Of a DNA stretch of 64,000 bases, positions 20,094 through 29,265 are shown piece by piece; positions within the stretch are counted from its first letter, which is position 1; each line of letters starts with the position of its first letter. The notes beneath the pieces were generated by a model. That model searched no databases and was not told the DNA's origin. It saw nothing but the letters and a program-made list of their open reading frames with translations. Location: contig NC_092240.1 in the NCBI RefSeq assembly GCF_036320965.1, positions 14,504,501-14,568,500 of the forward strand, given 5' to 3'. The position numbers and the translations under genes are program-made. Source of the stretch: Panulirus ornatus. Taxonomy: Eukaryota > Arthropoda > Malacostraca > Decapoda > Palinuridae.

Positions 20094-20327
20094 TTTCTTT
20101 CGCACTATTCGCCATTTCCCGCATTAGCGAGGTAGCGCTACGAACAGAGGACTGGGCCTTAGAGGGAATATCCTCACCTGGCCCCCTTCTCTGTTCCTTC
20201 TTTTGGAAAATTAAAAAAAAACGAGAGGGGAGGATTTCCAGCCACCCGCTCCCTCCCCTTTTAGTCGCCTTCTACGACACACAGGGAATACGTGGGAAGT
20301 ATTCTTTCTCCCCTATCCCCAGGGATA
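20094..20327 (-). mobile_element. SINE-like non-autonomous RTE derivative, copy 4
   Basis: Full-length minus copy: the tail reads CGCATTAGCGAGGTAGCG on plus, then the CAGAGGACTGGGCC block, an A run and the conserved head ending CCCCTATCCCCAGGGATA. The 5' arms GAATAC/GTATTC and GTCG/CGAC are conserved. It has a short (TA)n at both ends. Confidence 0.88.
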
Positions 20328-20507
20328 TATATATATACATATACTTGTCTTCAACCATTTCGTCGTCCCCCACCCCCCCAACCCCTAGAGAGGAACAAGC
20401 CAGCCAAGTATGTAAATTACTGACCAACCATAAGGGGAGAAAAAACATCTGCTTAGACTGTGGACTGACTACCGCCACAGGGATTTAAACAGTGCGGACT
20501 CGACGCC
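20328..20507. other. Short unique segment between elements
   Basis: Contains a C-rich run near 20369-20386. No gene or repeat recognised. Confidence 0.4.
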
Positions 20508-21156
20508 AGGAAAAGACAAAAAAGGCCACATTTGTCAACACTCAGTCTCTAGCTGTCATGTATAATGCACCGAAACCACCATCTCCCTTTCCACATCCAG
20601 GAGCCACAAAACTTTCCATGGTTTACCCCAGACGCTCCACATGACCTGGTTCAATCCACTAACAGCACGCCTTTCACCCTCCTTTCACCCTTGCACGCCT
20701 TTCACCCTCTTGCATGTTCAGGCCCCGATCGCTCAAAATCTTTTTCACTCGATCCTTCCATCTCCAATTTGGTCTCCCACTTCTCGTTCCCTCCAACTCT
20801 GACACATATATCCTCTTTGTCAATCTTTCCTCACTCATTCTCTACATGTGACCAAACCATTTCAATACACCCTTTTCTGCTCTCTAAACCACCTCTTTTT
20901 ATTACCACACCTCTTTCTTACCCTTTCATTACTTACTCGATCAAACCACCTCACACCACACAGTCCTCAAACATCTCATTTCCAACACAACCACCCTCCT
21001 CCGCACAACCCTATCTATAGCCCACGCCTCGCAACCATATAACATTGTTGGAACCACCATTCCTTCAAACATACTCATTTTTGCTTTCCGAGATAGTGTT
21101 CTCACCCTCCACACATTCTTCAACGCTCCCAAAACTTTTGCCTCCTCCCCCACCCT

Positions 21157-21157
<1 letters not shown>
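20508..21157 (-). mobile_element. RTE-like LINE, 3' fragment (copy E)
   Basis: C-terminal coding region (LYGCEAWAIDRVVRRRV visible on minus) plus the proximal 3' UTR. The distal UTR and tail are missing. Many small deletions mark it as older than copies A-C. Its 5' end falls exactly at a (TA)n tract. Confidence 0.85.
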
Positions 21158-21158
<1 letters not shown>

Positions 21159-21241
<83 letters not shown>

Positions 21242-21246
21242 TTTTT
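21159..21246. repeat. (TA)n plus poly-T
   Basis: 75 bp (TA)n followed by 13 T, the tail of minus LINE fragment F. Confidence 0.96.
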
Positions 21247-21448
21247 ATACTTTGTCGCTGTCTCCCGCGTTTGCGAGGTAGCGCAAGGAAACAGACGAAA
21301 GAAATGGCCCAACCCCCCCCCATACACATGTATATACATACGTCCACACACGCAAATATACATACCTACACAGCTTTCCATGGTTTACCCCAGACGCTTC
21401 ACATGCCTTGATTCAATCCACTGACAGCACGTCAATCCCGGTATACCA
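21247..21448 (-). mobile_element. RTE-like LINE, 3' UTR only (copy F)
   Basis: Short-type 3' UTR from the tail TACCTCGCAAACGCGGG (reverse complement) to the last bases before the stop codon. It joins head to head at 21448/21449 with plus-strand copy G. Confidence 0.85.
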
Positions 21449-22750
21449 AATAAGCAAATGGATTTGTATGTAGCATTTATGGATCTGGAGAAGGCATATG
21501 ATAGAGTTGATAGAGATGCTCTGTGGAAGGTATTAAGAATATATGGTGTGGGAGGAAAGTTGTTAGAAGCAGTGAAAAGTTTTTATCGAGGATGTAAGGC
21601 ATGTGTACGTGTAGGAAGAGAGGAAAGTGATTGGTTCTCAGTGAATGTAGGTTTGCGGCAGGGGTGTGTGATGTCTCCATGGTTGTTTAATTTGTTTATG
21701 GATGGGGTTGTTAGGGAGGTAAATGCAAGAGTTTTGGAAAGAGGGGCAAGTATGAAGTCTGTTGGTGATGAGAGAGCTTGAGAAGTGAGTCAGTTGTTGT
21801 TCGCTGATGATACAGCGCTGGTGGCTGATTCATGTGAGAAACTGCAGAAGCTGGTGACTGAATTTGGTAAAGTGTGTGGAAGAAGAAAGTTAAGAGTAAA
21901 TGTGAATAAGAGCAAGGTTATTAGTTACAGTAGGGTTGAGGGTCAAGTCAATTGGGAGGTGAGTTTGAATGGAGAAAAACTGGAGGAAGTGAAGTGTTTT
22001 AGATATCTGGGAGTGGATCTGTCAGCGGATGGAACCATGGAAGCGGAAGTGGATCATAGGGTGGGGGAGGGGGCAAAAATTCTGGGGGCCTTGAAGAATG
22101 TGTGGAAGTCGAGAACATTATCTCGGAAAGCAAAAATGGGTATGTTTGAAGGAATAGTGGTTCCAACAATGTTGTATGGTTGCGAGGCGTGGGCTATGGG
22201 TAGAGTTGTGCGCAGGAGGGTGGATGTGCTGGAAATGAGATGTTTGAGGACAATGTGTGGTGTGAGGTGGTTTGATCGAGTGAGTAACGTAAGGGTAAGA
22301 GAGATGTGTGGAAATAAAAAGAGCGTGGTTGAGAGAGCAGAAGAGGGTGTTTTGAAGTGGTTTGGGCACATGGAGAGGATGAGTGAGGAAAGATTGACCA
22401 AGAGGATATAGGTGTCGGAGGTGGAGGGAGCAAGGAGAAGAGGGAGACCAAATTGGAGGTGGAAAGATGGAGTGAAAAAGATTTTGTTTGATCGGGGCCT
22501 GAACATGCAGGAGGGTGAAAGGAGGGCAAGGAATAGAGTGAATTGGAGCGATGTGGTATACCGGGGTTGACGTGCTGTCAGTGGATTGAATCAAGGCATG
22601 TGAAGCGTCTGGGGTAAACCATGGAAAGCTGTGTAGGTATGTATATTTGCATGTGTGGACGTATATATATACATGTGTATGGGGGTGGGTTGGGCCATTT
22701 CTTTCGTCTGTTTCCTTGCGCTACCTCGCAAACGCGGGAGACAGCGACAT

Positions 22751-22766
<16 letters not shown>
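21449..22766 (+). pseudogene. RTE-like LINE, 5'-truncated with two nonsense mutations (copy G)
   Basis: Begins at KQMDLYVAFMDLEKAYD, so the first half of RT and the endonuclease are absent. It keeps GLRQGCVMSPWLF and FADDTALVA. A Trp codon became TGA at 21779-21781 and a Tyr codon became TAG at 22409-22411. The frame is otherwise preserved through the C-terminal domain to the stop near 22568. Short-type 3' UTR and poly-A tail. Confidence 0.92.
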
Positions 22767-22819
<53 letters not shown>

Positions 22820-22905
22820 GTGGGATGGATCATTCTTTCATCTGTTTCCTTGCACAACCTCGCTAACGTGGGAGACAGTGACAAAGTATAATAGAATAGA
22901 ATATA
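22767..22905 (+). mobile_element. (TA)n followed by a LINE tail fragment
   Basis: About 51 bp (TA)n, then GGGTGGGATGGATCATTC and the terminal block ACCTCGCTAACGTGGGAGAC with an A/T-rich tail. It is the last ~75 bp of a further LINE copy, same orientation as copy G. Confidence 0.8.
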
Positions 22906-22929
22906 TATATGTGTGTGTGTGTCATTTTT

Positions 22930-23425
22930 TCCAGTATGTATGCATGCATGCACACGCACTCAAATCCTAGTTAATGAGTTGTTTATTTTAAAGACCAGCA
23001 CTTAGGGAACGATGAAGATCTTCGTGGACTGTGGATCAGGTGCAAAGACCAGGATTCGAACCTATGCGAGTTTGATCCCAAGTGACTCCCACATTCATAA
23101 CGTTTAGTAAAGCTAATCATTACTCCACGGGGGTCTATGTGTAGATATTATTTGTGGGTTACGGGGAGTTTTACACTCGTGTTGCTCCATCTCTTAACCT
23201 TGTATATATGTTCCATGTCTTTAACTCCTCTGTATGAATGCACACAAACACAAACCCTAGCCTATGCCCGGTACGCATAATATCGACCAAACCCTACAGG
23301 AGGATGAACAGTTGGGTGAACTGTGAACCAAGTGTCGTGATCAGGATTCCAACCTAAGCGTGTTTGATCTCAAGCAGCCTGGGTAAGCATGATTGGTTAG
23401 TTATGCCGATCGCTAGACCTCTCAT
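22930..23425 (-). mobile_element. Tandem pair of tRNA-like SINE units
   Basis: Two related units (about 22930-23130 and 23230-23425) share TGCACAC.CAC, GTGGACTGTGGATCAGGTG-like text and AGGATTC.AACCTA.GCG..TTTGATC. On minus the first contains AGGTTCGAATCCTGG, a good RNA polymerase III box B. Box A is weak. A derived SINE is more likely than a working tRNA gene, because no acceptor stem closes. Confidence 0.55.
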
Positions 23426-24789
23426 GTATCTGAGTTATTTCATACGTGATTTCGATTACGGGACACATCTTTTCTTAAAAATATATGCGTTCAACGGCAC
23501 CATTAGTATTAGATACAATGGGTTTCAAGTGAATCAATATTATTCAAATAAGCTGTGCATGAGACAAAGTCTCTCCAATTTAGTGAACTATTCAAATTTC
23601 CATGCATTAAGCTTAATTACAATATTATTCTTGCCAACAGCACATGCTCTTTGGACCATGAACTACAAACGTCGCAAAGACCATATCCATCCCCATGATA
23701 AATGTTAAGAGGTTACTGAAGATTAGGACTTGCTTTATGCTCTCGTTCTGTAAGTAAATCTATTGACTCACGTTTTCTTTTTATGGAGAAGCAATAGACG
23801 TGGGGATCAAACACTGTGACAATGGAAATAAAGTATGAAGGCAGGGGTTAGTGGGTGGGACCATGTTTTCCCCTAACTTGACCAATTCTCCTCATCACTG
23901 GTTTAACCTACACAATGTATTTCCTACAAAAAAGCTTTCCTGGTCCATGGATGTTTTCGTATAAAGATGAACCACTTAAGTGCTTCATCCTAGACGATAC
24001 TGCTATCCTGATACTTCGCAAACCGATGGATCTCCTGCAGGTGATCCTGTTCGAAGCACCACGAAATATCTCAGAAAATACTAGTCATCTGTCGAGAGAT
24101 ACTAATATAACTTCCTGGAAGGCTGGAGACATGGGAAATAGAGGGTAATCTATAGTGAAAGCGTATATGGTCATCGAATTATCTTGAATAACTAAAGATG
24201 GTGTTCACCAAGTTTTCAATTGGTGGTTATAACTTGCATGCAGTCAATGGAAAGCCACAGATGAGGTGAAACTATATATGAAATGTAACTGAATATCTAA
24301 TAAAAAAATGTAAAAGATATTGCAACAGGCAGTTTTAATTTGATGTTGACAGCCTTATTGACCCTAGCGGATGAAAGGACTTGAGCCCAAACAAACAATC
24401 TACGTGGTCTATCCACAGGCCTGCTCCACGAGCAATGTAAAGTACTTCATCCCACGATTTCAAACTTTTCCCAGTCTAATTGGTCCTTTCCCTTACTCAT
24501 GGATAGATATCTGATGTAGATTTTTATTCCTTAATATTCTATCGATATATTTCGATGTAAAAATAAGTTTGTAGTGGGCGTTCTAAAACTAACATCTACA
24601 AAATAACTATCTGTTTATCAAACTTATATAAACTACTACTTACCTGTAAAGGCTAATGGTATTCGAAAATCTGAATTATTTTTTTTGCTGACAGTAGTAC
24701 TATGTGGAGACTCATTCAATGGCAAGTCAAGATTTTCCTGATCTAGTATATCGTTTTGGTACTTAAGATATATACCGAAACACTCCCAC
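23426..24789. other. Intergenic DNA, nothing recognised
   Basis: Includes short chance frames (for example 23915-24148) without recognisable domains. Confidence 0.45.
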
Positions 24790-27720
24790 CAGTGCTGCAG
24801 AAAGGTTAGGAATATTAGGCATTGATCATGGTAGACTAAAAGTATTATATACAAATGCTGATGGATTAGCAGCACATGGGAAATAACTGGGATCTGAAGA
24901 TAGTATATAGGAAAACGTACTTGATATTGTTGGAGTTGTGGAAACAGCTGCAGAAGATAACACCTCACTTGAGGGATACATGGTAATGAGGAAATAAAAA
25001 AAAAATCTAAGGTGTAGGTTTGGCTCTCCTAATAAGAGTAAACCAAGTTACACAAAACTAGTCAATGGCCCATTCAGAAAACATATGATGGGAAGGGTAA
25101 CAGTAGAAAAGAAGTCCATAGTGGTGTTAATGATAGATAATCCTCCAAAGAATTCTAATAATCCAGAAAATATATACAATTACAATGAAGGAACAATCCT
25201 GATGGTGCATGACAATAAAACATGCAATTCTTAGATTACAAAAAGTTTTTGATAACGAAGGATTCCAGTTTTAAGGAGACAGACAGGTGGGATTTGGATT
25301 CTCAGTGACAGAATCATGAAGACATTAGTTTCAAGAGTGTGTACAGGAAAATTTCTTATAACAGCTCGTCAGAGAAGAAACTAGGACGAAAGGGATCGAT
25401 TCACCCTCCTTACTAGATCTTGTCTTTATACAAACTAGAATGGACATGAAAAATAGCATATGGTACACCACTTGGAAAAAGTGATCAAGCAATACTTTAG
25501 ATTGATTATGTGGCAAACAAGAGTTAAAAAAGAAGAAATTAGAGAGGACATGAGGAGTTGATAGGCATATGGAAACTTAATACAACTTTACAATTTCAGT
25601 GGTAACACAGATTGGTAAATGAAGTTCAATAGCCAGAAACTAGGGTATTGTGGAGCAAGATTCTGTTAAATTTACAATAGTGTGGGAATATGTGTATCTC
25701 TAGCCTCAAATAAAGAGAAAAGGTTAAGAAAGAGGTAAGAACAGTTTAACCAAAGACATCTGTGAGTATTGAGATATGCCGTGGTAGAGATACAGGCAAC
25801 ACTCCAGCCACCCAACTTATGCTATGTATAAGAGAGCAAGGAATGAGAATAGCAGAATGAAATAGAAGGAAAAGAGAAATTCTCAGAGTAGTCATAGGTG
25901 AAAATCCAAAACATTTCCATAAATTCATCAGTATACTGTCAATTAAAGAGCAGCTAATCAGACTAAGGTAATCAGAAGGAAAAACAGTTGTGGATAATGT
26001 AAGGATAAATAAGGAAGTGAATAATAACAAAAACTTCAACTGTGTGCTCATGATGGCTTCTAAAAACACTGAGATATCTAGAAAAGATACTACAGAGCCA
26101 AACAAGGCTCATGGTCCTGATGAAATTTCACCATATGTGCTGAAGATGTGCAAAGGTACACTAGACAGACTTCTTGAAATACTGTTCTAGATGTTGGTTA
26201 AAGGCAAAATGCTAAGGAAGTGGAAAAATGCAAATGTCATACCCAACCAAAATTAGAGGAGAAAAGGAAGAGGTGCTGATCTACAGATCAGTCTACTTGA
26301 CAAGTGTGATCTGTTAGGTACTGGAAATGTTAATAAAAAAAACAAATGGATGACTTTCTCCAGAGGAGCGAGAGGGAATGCAGTATAAAGAAAAGGTCAT
26401 GTATAACAAACTTCTTTGATCTCTATGAGATCTAAAAGGAAAGGCAAAGCAGATTGCATATATCTTGACCACCAATTTATGCAGTATCACAAAGGAGTCT
26501 GATTAAAAAGCTGGACCACCAGATGATGCAGTACCACAAAGGAGTCTGATTAAAAAGCTGGAACACGAAGCAGGAACAAGAGGAAGATTCCCTCAAAGGA
26601 TAGCTTATCTTAATGGAAGCAAACTAAGGACACAAGTCAGAGGAGTCTTCTCCAAATGGGTGAAGGGCACCAAAGGAGTGCCTCTGGGATGTTTTGGGAC
26701 CATTACTCTATTTGATCTATGTGAATGACAACCCTGAATATGCTTGCAGTTGATGCTAAAGTCATGAGGAGGATTGCATAATCAGAATAGGGGACCTAAA
26801 CAGATTCCAATGTTGGTCTAATGCTTGGTTGATGGAATTCAACATGAGCAAATGCAAAGTATTGAAGATTAGACAAAAGGAAATAGTGTCTTAATATGAA
26901 TATCATTCAGAGGGAAATAAGCTTCGGGATTCTTTGTGTGAGATGGACTTAAGAGTCAACGTTACAGCTAACCTATCATCAGGAGATTAGAAGAATAGTT
27001 AAGGAAACAAAATGTATTCTGACAAATATCAGAATATGGATATGGAAATACTTAACAAGCTGTTCACATCCTACAAAGGCAAAGCTAGATTATGTTTCTC
27101 AAGTTTGGTCAACGCACCTAAAGAAGCACACGGGAGCTAAAAGAGAAGGTCCAGAGGTGGGAAACATAGTTGGAACCAGAATTAAGAGAGCTAAGTTACA
27201 TATAAAGGCTAAAGAGTTCATATTTCCTTACCTTGGAAGAGAGGGGTGACTTGACCATCTTTAAGTTTTTAAAAGAGATCAATGACATGGGCAGTGAAGT
27301 TTTTAAAAGAATGTAAGGCTAAAGAAACCATGAAACTGATCAAGAAACTTGCTAAGCACAGAAAGAAGTACCTTCATAGAATAAAGGCAGGGGAAAAATG
27401 GAATAGAATGATCAAGTAAAGGGCCCCTACTGATGTAAAACTCCCTCCTCCTACAGTGCAAAGCAGCCATTACATAATCAATCTCCATATGCAATGATCC
27501 TAGATTCACCTCATTTGCTGAAAAGGAAGCATTGTTAAATCAGTGCCAAGGTCTATTCTTTGTCATCTTCATTAAAGTGTCACCAAATTCTTTGCTTTAC
27601 TCAGTCTACTATATTCACCTGGAAGATCAAGAGGGTAGTTACAAGTGTAGAGATATGACCTGTCACAGGGAATAGTGTCTCTCTCTTTATGGAAGCCGGA
27701 AATTCTGTGGACATAAAAAG
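24790..27720 (+). pseudogene. Degenerate CR1-like LINE (endonuclease and RT relic)
   Basis: Broken frames carry, in order: an endonuclease start (RLKVLYTNADGLAAHGK near 24830), VGVVETAAEDNTSLEGY near 24930, a linker with YKRARNE/RNESRMK-like text, the RT entry NKAHGPDEISPYVLKMC near 26105, GVPLG..LGPLLYLIYVNDNPEY near 26670-26740, DLNRFQCWSNAWLMEFNMSKCKVLKI near 26805-26870, and a C-terminal LDYVSQVWSTHLKKH near 27085. This order is typical of CR1/L2-type LINEs. Many stops and frameshifts show it is old. The fragment at 54724-55620 is the same family. Confidence 0.75.
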
Positions 27721-28094
27721 AAAATAAATTGCATTGATACTAGAAATTCCCTCTCATATGCATATGTATTTCTTCTCTTAAGAGGAAAGTAGAGGCAAGA
27801 AAGAACATATGAAAAAAAAAGTATTTTGCAATATCATTAGTTCCTTTAGTTTCATTTTGCCAGTGAATATTTCTTTTGGCAGAATGAAAGTGAGTGCTCT
27901 CACCTTCTGCACCTTTTGTAAACCTAATTTGTTTTTACATGACAAAAGCTTGTTGCGATCTATTTGCATCTATCAGAATCTAAAAATGAAACAGACTTTG
28001 ATCACCTAGAAAGATCATTAGTATCATATCAGAGTATCCAAAGCCTTTCTCATTAATGGTGATCATTAGTATTTTGTGCACTAATTTTCACAAT
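27721..28094. other. Intergenic DNA, nothing recognised
   Basis: AT-rich. Overlapping chance frames on both strands (27778-28009) reflect an imperfect palindromic stretch rather than a gene. Confidence 0.45.
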
Positions 28095-28207
28095 CAGAAC
28101 TGAAGATATATGCTTAACAAAGTCTGCTTACCTTGTTTATTAATGGCTTTTGTTCCTAGTGCTATCTCGCTAACACAGGAAATAGTAATGAAGTACATAT
28201 ATAAAAT

Positions 28208-28275
<68 letters not shown>
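28095..28275 (+). mobile_element. Old LINE/SINE tail with (TA)n
   Basis: TTCCTAGTGCTATCTCGC followed by CTAACACAGGAAATAG is a decayed form of the family 3'-terminal block. An A/T tail and 62 bp of (TA)n (28211-28272) follow. No other part of the element is left. Confidence 0.65.
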
Positions 28276-28444
28276 GGACGAGCGGGAAACAGACAAAGTA
28301 AGTGATGAACCTCCAGACGCTATTGAGGATTTCCCATACAAATTTGAGTTGGCGCCTCTTCAATTGTAGATAGTCAACTGCTGTCAGCTGGCCCTTCGCT
28401 CTAACTACCAGAATAGAACCTACTTGCGGGTTCTCAGCTCTCAC

Positions 28445-28530
28445 AAGTGACGGTACGACCCTTGAGCACGACGGTACGACCCTTGAGCACGACGGTACGA
28501 CCCTTGAGCACGACTTGGTACGACCCTTGA
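28445..28530 (+). repeat. Dispersed ~21 bp minisatellite, locus 3
   Basis: Four near-identical copies of GACGGTACGACCCTTGAGCA, the cleanest version of the unit also found at 8576-8745 and 9340-9590. Confidence 0.92.
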
Positions 28531-29142
28531 GCGCAAAGGTAAAGCTTGACTTGTCAGACGTCAGTCAAACAGCTGCATTGCTTCCTCTTCAAGAAAGGAC
28601 ATGGTCACACCCATCGACAACGGTAACCTCCAGAAGACCGATTTCGACGATGAAGGCCTGCACTGTGGCTGAGAGATTGACTTGAGGAGGCAGAAGTGAT
28701 GTTGTGACTGTGATTGTGTCAGCGTCGCGTCGCCTCGCCGCAGTGTATCGAGACAGACTTCCCCAGAACTTTTAAAGGGGAAGTAAATGTTTATAGTTGT
28801 GTTAATGGAGTGATAGTTTTCATGCATGGTGTTTTTGACAAGAAAATAGTGAAGTTGGAGAAAAAATGTAGCTTAGACATTGAAGCTTATTGATACAGTG
28901 GTGAAATTGATGAGAACTGCTATTGACGTTTGTGTGAATAAATTGTACATTTCCTTTTCCATAGCCAGAGGTTGAACCATTATGTGACATTCATTTTTTT
29001 CATTCATTTCAAGCTAAAAGTTTGTTTTATAAATTGTTTCTTACATTTTTCATATGTATATATATGTATGTGTGTGTGTGTGTGTGTATGTGCGTATGTA
29101 TGTGTATGTGTGTGTGTGTGTATATGTATATATATATGTATA
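28531..29142. other. Intergenic DNA, GC-richer patch and TG repeats
   Basis: 28560-28760 is richer in GC than its surroundings but has no convincing frame. 29060-29130 is a TGTATG/TG microsatellite just before the full LINE. Confidence 0.4.
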
Positions 29143-29265
29143 TCATCCCTGGGGATAGGGGTGAAAGAATACTTCCCACGTATTCCTCGCGTGTCGTAGA
29201 AAGCGACTAGAGGGGACGGGAGCGGGGGGCCGGAAATCCTCCCCTCCTTGTATTAACTTTCTAAA
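29143..29265 (+). promoter_or_regulatory. LINE 5' UTR with conserved paired segments
   Basis: Shared with the head of the SINE-like copies. GGGGATA pairs with a downstream TATTCCC in the SINE version, alternative arms GAATAC/GTATTC are present in all copies, GTCG/CGAC closes a second small hairpin, and a G-rich run could pair with the CTTCCC loop. It probably holds the promoter, a processing structure or both. It resembles but does not complete an HDV-type ribozyme. Confidence 0.5.

Noticed and set aside
23050..23130. tRNA gene on minus (box B GGTTCGAATCC)
   Set aside because: No closed acceptor or anticodon stem, weak box A, and a second diverged copy nearby: a SINE is more likely.
25746..26105. 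119-codon minus hydrophobic frame
   Set aside because: Antisense of the degenerate CR1-like LINE, whose plus-strand text is recognisable.
28561..28827. 88-codon minus frame in a GC-richer patch
   Set aside because: No recognisable domain, no splice or homology support; kept only as an unassigned patch.
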